Source: CAZIDL01 sp964537825 (GTDB lineage Bacteria; Bacteroidota; Bacteroidia; Flavobacteriales_D; CAYVSK01). Taken from it: a DNA stretch of 64,000 nt. Shown in pieces: positions 43,628-53,820 of the stretch. The position numbers and the translations under genes were made by a program. The stretch covers positions 65,288 to 129,287 of the forward strand of contig CAZIDL010000002.1 of NCBI GenBank assembly GCA_964537825.1, in the 5' to 3' direction. The stretch's first letter is position 1. Each line of letters opens with the position of its first letter. The notes beneath the pieces were generated by a model, which did no database searches, was not told the origin of the DNA, and saw only the letters and a list, made by a program, of their open reading frames with translations.

Positions 43628-46600
43628 ATGAACAAGAAGGGGGAAAAAGAAGGAGGGCGCTTGCTCGTCTACCGTTCCTCTGCAGGTTCGGGAAAGACGA
43701 GCATCCTCGTTTCAACCTTCCTGGAACAGGTCCTTGCTAGTCCGGATGAGACCCGCTATGGACGGATCCTGGCCATCACGTTCACCAACAAGGCGGCCAA
43801 GGAAATGAAAGAACGGGTCCTTGAGGAGCTAAGTAGGCTCGCAGAGGGGAAGGAGGCTCCATCACCTCCCACGGCCGCGGTCATCAGAAGGCTTGGCCTC
43901 GATGCCGCAACCGTGCGGGAGCGTGCTTCTAAAAGCCTCACTCATCTTCTTCATCACTATTCCCGGCTTTCCATATCAACGATCGATCGCTTCGTTCACC
44001 GGATCGTTCAGCAATTCGCCCGGGAGTTGAGCCTTCCAGTGGATTTTGAACTAGTGACCGATGAGGAGGAGGTCCTGCAGCGAGCAGTGGACCTCCTGAT
44101 CGCCAAGGCTGGTGATCAAAACCGATCTCTTACGACCGCTTTAACAGGCTTTGCGATCGCCAAAGCGAGCGATGACAAAAGCTGGCACATCGAGCGGGAT
44201 CTCCTCGATGCATCCTGGACCCTTTTGGACGAAGAAAGCTACGAACACTGGAGAACGCTCAAGGAAATGGATCCCGACCGGATCCTCGAAGTCCGGCGAA
44301 CGCTCGGAGAAAAGCGCAAGAACTTCGAATCCCGCCTCCGATCGATCGCCGAGCGCGGACTTTCTATGATCGAAGAGCAAGGGATCCACCCGAAGCATTT
44401 CCACTACGGCGAACAAGGCGGGGTCCCTTCTTTTTTCCGGAAACTGAAGCGCCTCGACCCCGTCGACCTCGCTCCCTCCGACCGGTTGTTGAACGCTATC
44501 GAAAAGGAAAAATGGGTGTCCGGTAAGTGCCCAAAGGATGAAGCGGAGCGCATTCATGCTATATCCGGAGAATTGAAGGCCCTCATCCAGGAGGCACAGG
44601 AAGCGGTCCACAGAGAAGGCTCCCTTCACCTTTTCCGTTGCCTCGTTCAAGGTGAACTCTACCGCCTTTCGCTCCTCAGCGGCATCGAAGAAGGACTGGA
44701 ACGGATCGAAGAAGAGGAGGGCATCCTCCTCATTTCGGAGCTGGACCGGATCATCGCCAAAGTGATCCTCCAGGAACCTGCTCCTTTCATCTACGAGCGG
44801 ATCGGGGACCGCTACGACGACATCCTGTTCGACGAATTCCAGGATACCTCGATCCTCCAGTGGCAGAACCTCCTTCCCCTCGTCGAGAATTCCCTCGCTG
44901 AAGGGAACACGGTCATGCTCGTCGGGGATGGGAAACAGGCCATCTATCGGTGGCGGAACGGGGATGTGGAACAGTTCCTCAAGCTTCCCCAGATCCATAA
45001 GAGCGGGGAAGAAAGCGAACTCATCCAGGAAAAGGAGCAGCTCTTCCGCAGTAGTTATCAGGAGGAGCAACTGGAGCACAACTTCCGTTCGGCACCCGTT
45101 CTCGTAAAAACCAACAACGAGCTCTTTCCTGAACTCAACCGCCTCCTGATGGAAGGCTGCGAGCAAGTAGGAATGCCTCACCTGAAGGAGCTTTTCGATG
45201 GGCAGGGCCAAAAAGTGGGGCGGGAAGAAGGAGGCGGTTACGTTCGTTTCGAACGAACAGCTTCTCAGACTGAAGCGGAAAAGCAGACGGACGGGGACCG
45301 GATCATCGAACGATGCATCAGTATCGTTCGCGAAACCCTCCAACGGGCCGCCCCATCCGAGATCGCGATCCTAACGCGGACCAATGCAAAGGGTGCCGCT
45401 ATAGCTGCTGCCCTCATGGAAGAAGGGATCGATGTCCTCTCCGGGGAAAGCCTTCACCTCGACCAAAGCCGGGAGGTCGCTTTCATCATCAAGCTCATGC
45501 GTACGGTCGAGGATCCTTTCGACGAAATATCCAAATTGGAATGCGTCAGGTCCTTCCTGGAACGAAAAGGGCTAGAGAACGAACTCCATCCCCGGCTCCT
45601 CCCCTATTGGTCCACGGATGAGAACGGGAAAGAGGGAGCGATCGATCTGGAAGCTTTCTTCGAAGCCTACGGAACACCCTTCGATCTTAAAGCAGCTCGA
45701 CGCCTTTCTCTCTACCGATCCGGAGAGGCCATCGTGCGTTCCTTTGGGTTGGACGATCCGCCGAGCCCTTACCTGCAATTCTTCCTCGACCATCTCTTCG
45801 ACCGTTCCGATAAATTCGGAAATGACCTGCAGGGCTTCCTGGAGGAATGGGACGGGATGCGTAACAAACCCTCCATCAAGGTCCCCGAAGACCTGGAAGC
45901 GGTGCGCGTGATGACCATCCACGCTTCCAAGGGACTCGAATTCCCCTACCTGATCCTCCCCGAACCCGAGGATCGTATCAAAATGAGCAAGGACCGCCTT
46001 TGGATCGATCCGAACGGTTATATCCCGGAGCTTCCGGTTGCTTTGGTACCCACGGGAAAACGGCTTCAGAAGGCACCGGAACCTTATGCGCTCGAAGAGG
46101 CCAGGGAACGCTATCGTTCAAGGCTCGATTCATTGAACCTCCTCTATGTGGCCATGACCCGTGCACGGGAAGCCCTCTACATCCTCATGAGCGAACCCCC
46201 GGATGATAGCTCCCCGCAGGACCGTATGGACAAAGCACTGATCCTTACGCTCCAGTCCCTGTACGGAAACTTTGAGGAAGCTCTGGAATTCGGACAGCTC
46301 CCCGAAGAAAAGCCATCCGAGACCACGGAGAGGAGCGAAGGGGCTCTGAAAATTGTCCACCACGAAGCTTGGGACCAGCACGTTAGGATCCGGTTTCAAG
46401 CTCCGGAGGAATGGGACCTCAAGGATCCCGAGGGCGCAAGGGCTTTTGGAGAGCTCGCCCACGAAGCACTTGCACGCATTGCGAAGAAGGACCAACTTTC
46501 CCGGATCCTGGATGAGATGGTGAACGAAGGGCAACTCTCGAAAAAGGGACAAGAAGAATTGAACGGAATGCTCAAGAGGATCATGGAGCTCGAAGAAGCA

Positions 46601-46885
46601 GCTCCTTTCTTCGACCCCTTGCCCCATCAAAAGATCCTTAACGAACGGGATATCCTTACGGCCGATGGGCATTTCATAAGGCCCGACAGGGTCTTGCTCG
46701 AAGGCGACGAAGCACGTGTCCTGGAGATCAAAACGGGGGAACCGGACCGCTCCCACCATAAGCAACTGGAGCGCTATAAGCAAGCGCTGACCTCCATGGG
46801 ATACCGTTGCGAAGGGCTGCTCCTCTATACGCAAGGCCCGACTTTCGAGAAGCTGAAAGAAGCGGACCCCGGCCTCCAGAACTGA
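43628..46885 (+). CDS. AddA/RecB-like helicase with C-terminal PD-(D/E)XK nuclease
   Basis: 1085 residues. UvrD-type helicase motifs are intact: Walker A SSAGSGKTS (17-25), ITFTNKAAKEMK, FDEFQDTS near residue 405, GDGKQAIYRWR, HNFRSAP, VMTIHASKGLEFP and LLYVAMTRAREAL. The C-terminus (about 935-1080) has a RecB-family nuclease core: GELAHEALARI, RPDRVLLEGD and LEIKTGE, followed by QLERYKQAL. It is probably the AddA-type subunit of a double-strand-break repair enzyme. No AddB partner is present in the window. Confidence 0.92.
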   Translation: MNKKGEKEGGRLLVYRSSAGSGKTSILVSTFLEQVLASPDETRYGRILAITFTNKAAKEMKERVLEELSRLAEGKEAPSPPTAAVIRRLGLDAATVRERASKSLTHLLHHYSRLSISTIDRFVHRIVQQFARELSLPVDFELVTDEEEVLQRAVDLLIAKAGDQNRSLTTALTGFAIAKASDDKSWHIERDLLDASWTLLDEESYEHWRTLKEMDPDRILEVRRTLGEKRKNFESRLRSIAERGLSMIEEQGIHPKHFHYGEQGGVPSFFRKLKRLDPVDLAPSDRLLNAIEKEKWVSGKCPKDEAERIHAISGELKALIQEAQEAVHREGSLHLFRCLVQGELYRLSLLSGIEEGLERIEEEEGILLISELDRIIAKVILQEPAPFIYERIGDRYDDILFDEFQDTSILQWQNLLPLVENSLAEGNTVMLVGDGKQAIYRWRNGDVEQFLKLPQIHKSGEESELIQEKEQLFRSSYQEEQLEHNFRSAPVLVKTNNELFPELNRLLMEGCEQVGMPHLKELFDGQGQKVGREEGGGYVRFERTASQTEAEKQTDGDRIIERCISIVRETLQRAAPSEIAILTRTNAKGAAIAAALMEEGIDVLSGESLHLDQSREVAFIIKLMRTVEDPFDEISKLECVRSFLERKGLENELHPRLLPYWSTDENGKEGAIDLEAFFEAYGTPFDLKAARRLSLYRSGEAIVRSFGLDDPPSPYLQFFLDHLFDRSDKFGNDLQGFLEEWDGMRNKPSIKVPEDLEAVRVMTIHASKGLEFPYLILPEPEDRIKMSKDRLWIDPNGYIPELPVALVPTGKRLQKAPEPYALEEARERYRSRLDSLNLLYVAMTRAREALYILMSEPPDDSSPQDRMDKALILTLQSLYGNFEEALEFGQLPEEKPSETTERSEGALKIVHHEAWDQHVRIRFQAPEEWDLKDPEGARAFGELAHEALARIAKKDQLSRILDEMVNEGQLSKKGQEELNGMLKRIMELEEAAPFFDPLPHQKILNERDILTADGHFIRPDRVLLEGDEARVLEIKTGEPDRSHHKQLERYKQALTSMGYRCEGLLLYTQGPTFEKLKEADPGLQN

Positions 46886-47030
46886 TCCCCCTGAAGACGC
46901 TTGGACCCTTACCGCTTCCGATCGGCCTTAGTCCCCAAGGATGCGGAGAAGGCCTTTAACACAGGGATCCTTCCGGTACCAGGACGGTCTTCATTGGATC
47001 AACGAGAAGGTGTGAGCGTCGCGCGTCCGT

Positions 47031-48014
<984 letters not shown>

Positions 48015-48039
48015 GGGACTGCGGGAGCTTTAAAGGACC

Positions 48040-49422
48040 TTACTGTTCGTTCTCCTGAAGCCAGGGATGCTGAAAGTCACAGGAATGATAGGATCCGTTC
48101 ACCCGAATATAGGTTTCATCGATCCGGTCATTCACCCATTCCCGGATCTTCCTTTCTTCCTTTTTCTGCTTCGCTTCTTTCTTGATCGTACGGTAATCGG
48201 TTTCCAGGGTGGCTTTGTGAGGTTCGGTCCGTTCGAGGAGCTTGATGATGCGATAAACTTTGCCTTCCTTGGTCTTTTGGGGAACGGGCTCTGAGATCTG
48301 TCCCACTTTCATGTTCTCGATGGCAAAGGTGACCTTGGGGTCGAGCTCGTCCATCTCAAAGGTGCTTGAGCCTGACTTTCTGTTCACGATAAGCCCTCCG
48401 CTCTTACGGGTCTTATCGTCATCAGAAAAGCGTCGGGCAGCATCCTCGAAACTGAGCGTATCGACCGTTCGGATCAGTTTCGCGATCGAATCCAACTTCC
48501 GTTTCACCCGATCCACTTCTTCGCTACTGACCTTAGGCTTGAGGAGGATATGCCGAGCCTTTACCTTTTGCCCTCTTTTTTCCTGGACCTGCGCAAGGTG
48601 GAATCCGTGTTCGGTCCGGATGATATCGGAAAGTTCTCCTTCTTCGAGGCTGAAGATGGCCGCCTCGAACTTCTGCACCATCTCTCCCCTTTTGACGAAA
48701 CCGAGTTCACCTCCTTTTTCAGCTGAAGCCGGGTCATCCGAATAGAGCGTAGCAAGGACGGAAAAGCTCTTCTTTCCGCTCTCGATCTGTTCCTTGAAGC
48801 GTTCGAGGCGTTCACGGGTCTTCCTGATGGCCCGATCCCCAAGCTTTGGCTCTTTGACGATGTGGGCGATACGAACGCTCGCATCGATCAACGGGATGCT
48901 GTCCTCGTGAAGTTGTTTGTAATAAGCTTTTACTTGCGAGGGAGTGACGCTCAGGTCGCTCGTGATCTGGCGCCGCATCTTCTGAACGCGCAATTGTTCC
49001 TCGATGCCTGGACGGAACTCTTCTTTGATGCGCTGGATGCTCATGCCGTAGAACTCCTCTAGCTTATCCCTTGAGCCGATCTGACGGACAAAATAGCGAA
49101 TGCGCCGATCCATTTCGGAATCCACCCTGGAATCCTTGACCGTAACGCTGTCCACCTTCGCCCGATGAAGGATGAGGTTGCGGAACATCAAACGCTCCAT
49201 GATGCCACAATCGGACTTCTCTTTAAGATGGGTCTGTGGGTTCCGCATCTGCTGTTCCTGTCGCTTTTGCTTTTCGATGTCGGACTTGAGAATGATCTCG
49301 TTCCCAACCACGGCCACAACCTGATCGATCGTCTCCCCTTCTGTGACCTGCGAAAAAGTCCCAAAGGGGAGGATGAACAGGATGAGAAAAGCTCCTTTCG
49401 CTTTCAAAGCACTAATTTTCAT
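48040..49422 (-). CDS. SurA-like periplasmic peptidyl-prolyl isomerase, two parvulin domains
   Basis: 460 residues from ATG 49422, which overlaps the upstream gene by 11 bases. A signal peptide (cleavage near FSQ, residue 25) is followed by the SurA N-domain beginning IDQVVAVVGNEIILKSDI, then two parvulin domains (about residues 150-265 and 270-375; RIAHIVKEP with GGELGFVKRGEM, and KARHILLKP with SGGLI). SurA chaperones unfolded outer-membrane proteins. Second-last gene of the leftward foldase unit. Confidence 0.9.
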   Translation of the reverse strand: MKISALKAKGAFLILFILPFGTFSQVTEGETIDQVVAVVGNEIILKSDIEKQKRQEQQMRNPQTHLKEKSDCGIMERLMFRNLILHRAKVDSVTVKDSRVDSEMDRRIRYFVRQIGSRDKLEEFYGMSIQRIKEEFRPGIEEQLRVQKMRRQITSDLSVTPSQVKAYYKQLHEDSIPLIDASVRIAHIVKEPKLGDRAIRKTRERLERFKEQIESGKKSFSVLATLYSDDPASAEKGGELGFVKRGEMVQKFEAAIFSLEEGELSDIIRTEHGFHLAQVQEKRGQKVKARHILLKPKVSSEEVDRVKRKLDSIAKLIRTVDTLSFEDAARRFSDDDKTRKSGGLIVNRKSGSSTFEMDELDPKVTFAIENMKVGQISEPVPQKTKEGKVYRIIKLLERTEPHKATLETDYRTIKKEAKQKKEERKIREWVNDRIDETYIRVNGSYHSCDFQHPWLQENEQ

Positions 49423-50293
49423 GGATACGGACCTCATTCTTTTTGCGGGCATCGATAAGGGCATTTTGATGAACGCGTTCCAAGATCCTCTCCCTTCGCT
49501 CATTAAGGATCATGCTCCGCACGCGGTCCTCCACCATGCTCAGAGGCGCAACGCTATCCTTTGCGCGATGCTCCAATATGCGAAGAAGGAAAATATTGCC
49601 TTCCTTTTCATAACGCTGAAGCTTTCTCTTTTCAAGGAATCGCTTCTCGTTCTCGATATCCAGTGGCAGGCGGGTTAGAAAAGCCCCCATACGGACCCAA
49701 CGATCCCCTTTGATGGAACAATCGACCGCATGGGCCTCACAAAGCGGACGCATGGCACCCAGTCTTTCACTACTGTCCTTTCGCATGGCTCTCATAAAGC
49801 GAGCAAGGTATTGGGCGGAATCGCGGGAGAGTTGTACATGAACGTATCTCAAGGCCGGCTCGGAGAGGATCAGATCCTTTCGATGGTCCGCGTAATAGGA
49901 GGCAACCTCCTTTCGCGTCACCGTAGTATCCAAATCATCTTTTATGATCTGCTTCTCCATATGGTGGATCATAAGGGAACGTTTGTAAGCTTCAACCCGT
50001 TCAGAGATCTCGGTCCCCTTTCCCGACAACCGTTCTCTTGCCTTCCGCAAGAGAACCCGTTCCCGAACCCAATCCCTAATGAGGCTCCTGGCGATGGACT
50101 GGGAATCTTCGGAGGGCAAAGAAGCTGGGACCTTATCTTTGAGTTCTTCTTCTGTAAGGCGCTCCCCATACGCTTCAGCCACCGTTCTCCCTTCGCTTTT
50201 TTGCTCTTCCCCTTTGCAAGAACTTATCAATAAAATGAAAGGAATGAGGGAGAGGAATACGATCACATCGTTCCATGGGGAACCTGCGTTCAT
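49412..50293 (-). CDS. SurA-N-like periplasmic chaperone lipoprotein without a clear parvulin domain
   Basis: 293 residues. A signal peptide ends in LISSC (Cys26), indicating a lipoprotein. The rest is charged and helical, resembling the N-terminal peptide-binding domain of SurA/PrsA (LIRDWVRERVLLRKAR, DTTVTRKEVASYYADHRKDL). The region where a parvulin domain should lie has no GGxLG or the usual HIL motif, so isomerase activity is doubtful. It overlaps the genes on both sides (4 and 11 bases), so its translation is coupled to both other foldases. Confidence 0.8.
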   Translation of the reverse strand: MNAGSPWNDVIVFLSLIPFILLISSCKGEEQKSEGRTVAEAYGERLTEEELKDKVPASLPSEDSQSIARSLIRDWVRERVLLRKARERLSGKGTEISERVEAYKRSLMIHHMEKQIIKDDLDTTVTRKEVASYYADHRKDLILSEPALRYVHVQLSRDSAQYLARFMRAMRKDSSERLGAMRPLCEAHAVDCSIKGDRWVRMGAFLTRLPLDIENEKRFLEKRKLQRYEKEGNIFLLRILEHRAKDSVAPLSMVEDRVRSMILNERRERILERVHQNALIDARKKNEVRIHEN

Positions 50294-52275
50294 TGGCCGT
50301 CCCCTTCCGCTTGAGCGATGGACTTGAGCACTTCCTCGTTGACCTCGATATCGTACTTCTTCCGAAGCTGCTGCACCCAGCGTTCTTCCAAATGATCCTG
50401 GTAATCGGAGCTCACCAACCCTCTGGCTTCTTCAAGCTTTTTCGGGCTGGGTGGGATCACTCCATGAACGTTCACCACAACAGGCTCCCCCTTTGGGCCT
50501 TTGGTCTTCCGTATCCCTTTTTCCCAGGGGATCTTCTCGAGGAAGGCCCGCTCCTTATGTTCAAAACTTCCGGAATCAACTTTGCAGTTCAGGTCTTTTG
50601 CATTCCGGATCTCCTTCAGGACCGCTTGGCGGTCCTTTCCAGCCTCCAGCGATCCTTTCACCTTTTGGGCAGCTTTTTGGGAATTGCATTTATAGAAGGT
50701 CACATCCAAACGTTCCCCCCATTGATAATCCGATCGGTGTTCTTCGTAGAACGCCCGGAGGCCGTTCGTATCCTCTAGGGCTTTTTGCCAGACCTTCCGT
50801 TCCATCAATTCGAAAAGGAGGATCCCATCCCGGTATTCCTGTAGGAGGGCCCGATAACGTGGATGTTCTTCAGCAAGGTTCTTTTTCTGGTAGTCGAGCA
50901 ACGCCTTTTCGATCGATCTTTCCAGGGCATCTTTAGCGATAACGCGCTTGCCAGCATCCTTTTGAGGAAGCGATCCTTTAGGACCGATCGCCCGGGCAAG
51001 AGCTTTTACGGGCAAGGCTGTATCGGCAAAAGTATAGAGAGGCTTATCAGCCAATTTATGGTGTTCATTTTCCCATTTCTCGGGAACAAAGCCAGTATCC
51101 GGCAAGGAAGCTACGAATCGCTTCAAGCGTCCCTTCTTGACCTTGAGGTCCTTTTCTTTCCGCAATTGCTCCACGACAGCATCCTTCACCCTATCGAAAC
51201 GATCGCTCTTCTTCAATTCCTTTTCGAGCTCGGGACGCATCTCTTCGTAGCTCTTCAAAGGTTTAAGGTCCAAACGCTTGATGATGTGCCACCCGTAGCG
51301 GGTTTGGACCGGCTCGGAGATGGCTCCATTGCTATCGAGGTCGAACGCGGCTTTGGAAAAGGTAGGCAACATTTCTCCATAACTGAACCAAGGAAGACGC
51401 CCTCCCCGACGGGCTGTCTTTTTATCATCGGAATGTTTTTTGGCTAGCCTGGAGAAGTCCACTCCGTTCTCAAGTTTGGAGTGCAATTCTTTGATCTTCT
51501 TGGCCGCTCTACGCTTTTGGGATGGAGAAGCCTTTCGGGGCGCATGCTTCATGATGTGAGCAACCCGTATCCGCCCTTGCGAAGGCCGTTTATCGTGGAC
51601 TTTGATCAGATGATACCCGTACTGAGTCCGAACCGGACCACCGATCTTCCCTTCTTTGGTTTTGTACGCAGTGGTCTCGAACGGATAGACCATCCGGAAT
51701 GCATCAAAATAACCGAGGTCGGAGGCTCTTACGTCCGACCTTTTCTTCATGAGCTTTTTCCCGATCTCAAGCAAACTGCTATCGCTTTTCTGGATGCGCT
51801 CCTTGATCTTCATGATCTTCTCATACGCCTCCGCCGTATCTTGAGGTAAAGGGTTCTTTTCGAGCTGGACCAGGATGTGCGAGGCGTGCACCTGGGTCTT
51901 TTTCCGTTCATAGGCCTCCTTGAGCAACTTTTCTTTCGTTGCACTATCGATGAGGTAAGGCTTGGCAAGCTGTTTTTTATAGCGTTCGAACTCCTTTTTG
52001 AACTTTTTCGTTGTATCCAGTCCCATACGCTCAGCTTCCTTCACCTTGAGCTTGAAATCGATGAAGAGCTGCATATAATCCTTGAGGGCATTTTCCGTAA
52101 CAGCACTGTCATTGTTGTTCTTGAAATAAACGGTCTTGAACTCGTTCTTGGATATTCGGTCATCCCCGATGCGGAGAACCGTGGCCTCTCCGTTCTCCTG
52201 TGCTGCGATTGGGCCCCAGAGAAGGAAAAGAAGGAATAGTTGAAAATATCGGAAAAAAGGGCTGCTACGCTTCAT
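50290..52275 (-). CDS. PpiC-type peptidyl-prolyl isomerase with two parvulin domains
   Basis: 661 residues with a signal peptide (to about residue 26, IAAQ). An N-terminal SurA-like helix region precedes two parvulin domains (about 120-235, VHASHILV to GYHLIKV; and about 240-345, RVAHIMKHA with GGRLPWFSYGEM to GWHIIKR). The C-terminal 300 residues are a helical chaperone region. It should fold secreted or outer-membrane proteins in the periplasm. Its start overlaps the guaB stop by four bases. Confidence 0.9.
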   Translation of the reverse strand: MKRSSPFFRYFQLFLLFLLWGPIAAQENGEATVLRIGDDRISKNEFKTVYFKNNNDSAVTENALKDYMQLFIDFKLKVKEAERMGLDTTKKFKKEFERYKKQLAKPYLIDSATKEKLLKEAYERKKTQVHASHILVQLEKNPLPQDTAEAYEKIMKIKERIQKSDSSLLEIGKKLMKKRSDVRASDLGYFDAFRMVYPFETTAYKTKEGKIGGPVRTQYGYHLIKVHDKRPSQGRIRVAHIMKHAPRKASPSQKRRAAKKIKELHSKLENGVDFSRLAKKHSDDKKTARRGGRLPWFSYGEMLPTFSKAAFDLDSNGAISEPVQTRYGWHIIKRLDLKPLKSYEEMRPELEKELKKSDRFDRVKDAVVEQLRKEKDLKVKKGRLKRFVASLPDTGFVPEKWENEHHKLADKPLYTFADTALPVKALARAIGPKGSLPQKDAGKRVIAKDALERSIEKALLDYQKKNLAEEHPRYRALLQEYRDGILLFELMERKVWQKALEDTNGLRAFYEEHRSDYQWGERLDVTFYKCNSQKAAQKVKGSLEAGKDRQAVLKEIRNAKDLNCKVDSGSFEHKERAFLEKIPWEKGIRKTKGPKGEPVVVNVHGVIPPSPKKLEEARGLVSSDYQDHLEERWVQQLRKKYDIEVNEEVLKSIAQAEGDGQ

Positions 52276-53741
52276 ACGACGCTATAATTCGGTGCTTCAC
52301 GCGATATGGTGACATCGTGGGGATGGCCTTCCCGAATCCCTGCATTGGTGATCCGCAGGAAGCGGGCTTTTTTAAGCTCCTGCAGATCCGGCGCACCACA
52401 GTATCCCATTCCGGCACGAAGGCCTCCCACCATCTGATAAACGATCTCGCTCAATCGGCCTTTGTAAGGAACTCGTCCTGAGATACCCTCTGGAACGAGC
52501 TTCTGAATATCATCCTCAGCATCCTGGAAGTAGCGATCCTTGGAACCTTCCTCCATGGCTTCGATGGATCCCATACCGCGATAGGCCTTGTACTTCCTTC
52601 CCTCATAGATGATCGTTTCCCCGGGGGATTCTTCCACACCCGCAAAGAGGGAGCCGATCATGACCGAATCCGCACCAGCTGCCAACGCTTTTACAAGATC
52701 CCCCGTATAGCGGATCCCTCCATCCGCAATTAGCGGTACATCGGTCCCCTCAAGCGCTTGAGCGACATCGTTGACCGCCGTGAGCTGTGGGACACCCACC
52801 CCTGCGATAACGCGGGTCGTGCAAATGGATCCAGGACCGATCCCCACCTTCACAGCATCCACCCCGCATTCCACCATGTGAGCAGCAGCTTCAGCTGTTC
52901 CGATGTTCCCGGCCACGAGGTCGAGATCGGGGAAAGCTTTGCGCAATGTTCGCACCGTTTCCAGGACCCCGTGGGTATGACCGTGCGCCGTATCGATCAC
53001 GATCGCATCGACGCCGGCATCGAAAAGCGCCCTTGACCGGTCTTCGGTATCCTGGGTCACTCCCACGGCTGCAGCAACTCGAAGCCGACCGTATTCATCC
53101 TTGCAGGAGTCCGGATGCTCCTTGATCTTGATAATGTCCCGATAAGTGATCAGACCTACGAGCTTCTTATCCTGATCCACTACCGGAAGCTTTTCGATCC
53201 GATGCTTCTGAAGGATGGTCTCGGCCTTTTCAAGGTCCGTCTCCTCATCCGTGCTAACGAGGCCTTCCCGCGTCATCACTTCCTGCACGGGACGCTCTTT
53301 GTCCTTTTCAAATCGGAGGTCCCGGTTCGTCACGATACCGATAAGATGTTCCTTTTCGTCCACCACAGGGATCCCTCCGATGCTGTTATCCGCCATCAAA
53401 CGCAAGGCATCACCGACCTTTGAAGAATCGTTCAACGTGATCGGATCCAAGATCATCCCGCTCTCCGACCGCTTGACCTTCCGCACTTCTTTCGCCTGTT
53501 CATCGATGCCCATGTTCTTATGGATCACCCCGATCCCTCCCTCCTGGGCGATAGCGATCGCTAGTCGGGATTCCGTTACCGTATCCATGGACGCGGATAC
53601 GATGGGCGTATTGATAGGGATCCGCCGGGTGAACCGGGTCGAAGTGTCCGCTTCTCTGGGTATCACCTCGGAATAACCAGGGGTCAGGAGTACATCGTCG
53701 TAGGTAAGACCCACCCTTTCGAATTTACCGTCTTCTGCCAT
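52272..53741 (-). CDS. guaB: IMP dehydrogenase GuaB
   Basis: 489 residues from ATG 53741. It oxidises IMP to XMP, the committed step to guanine nucleotides. Catalytic Cys307 is in GPGSICTTR; two CBS domains span about residues 95-205; IADGGIRYTGDLVKALAAGAD and GYCGAPDLQEL are canonical. The longer upstream frame lies across the promoter and is rejected. It heads a leftward operon with three foldases and MoxR. Confidence 0.97.
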   Translation of the reverse strand: MAEDGKFERVGLTYDDVLLTPGYSEVIPREADTSTRFTRRIPINTPIVSASMDTVTESRLAIAIAQEGGIGVIHKNMGIDEQAKEVRKVKRSESGMILDPITLNDSSKVGDALRLMADNSIGGIPVVDEKEHLIGIVTNRDLRFEKDKERPVQEVMTREGLVSTDEETDLEKAETILQKHRIEKLPVVDQDKKLVGLITYRDIIKIKEHPDSCKDEYGRLRVAAAVGVTQDTEDRSRALFDAGVDAIVIDTAHGHTHGVLETVRTLRKAFPDLDLVAGNIGTAEAAAHMVECGVDAVKVGIGPGSICTTRVIAGVGVPQLTAVNDVAQALEGTDVPLIADGGIRYTGDLVKALAAGADSVMIGSLFAGVEESPGETIIYEGRKYKAYRGMGSIEAMEEGSKDRYFQDAEDDIQKLVPEGISGRVPYKGRLSEIVYQMVGGLRAGMGYCGAPDLQELKKARFLRITNAGIREGHPHDVTISREAPNYSVV

Positions 53742-53761
53742 AGGGGGCTTGGAATAGGGAT

Positions 53762-53769
53762 CAAAATTA
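53762..53769 (-). promoter_or_regulatory. -7 promoter element of the guaB-foldase operon
   Basis: TAATTTTG on the minus strand, a full match to TAnnTTTG, 20 bases before the guaB ATG at 53741. It fixes that start over the one at 53801. Confidence 0.65.
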
Positions 53770-53820
53770 AGAGATCTCGCTCTTCGAAGATGATGCTCCA
53801 AAGGGAGAAGCCGTTGTTTT

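Noticed and set aside
44141..45343. Open frame of 400 codons antisense to the AddA-like gene
   Set aside because: The plus-strand frame holds all helicase motifs; the antisense frame is a codon-bias shadow without recognisable features.
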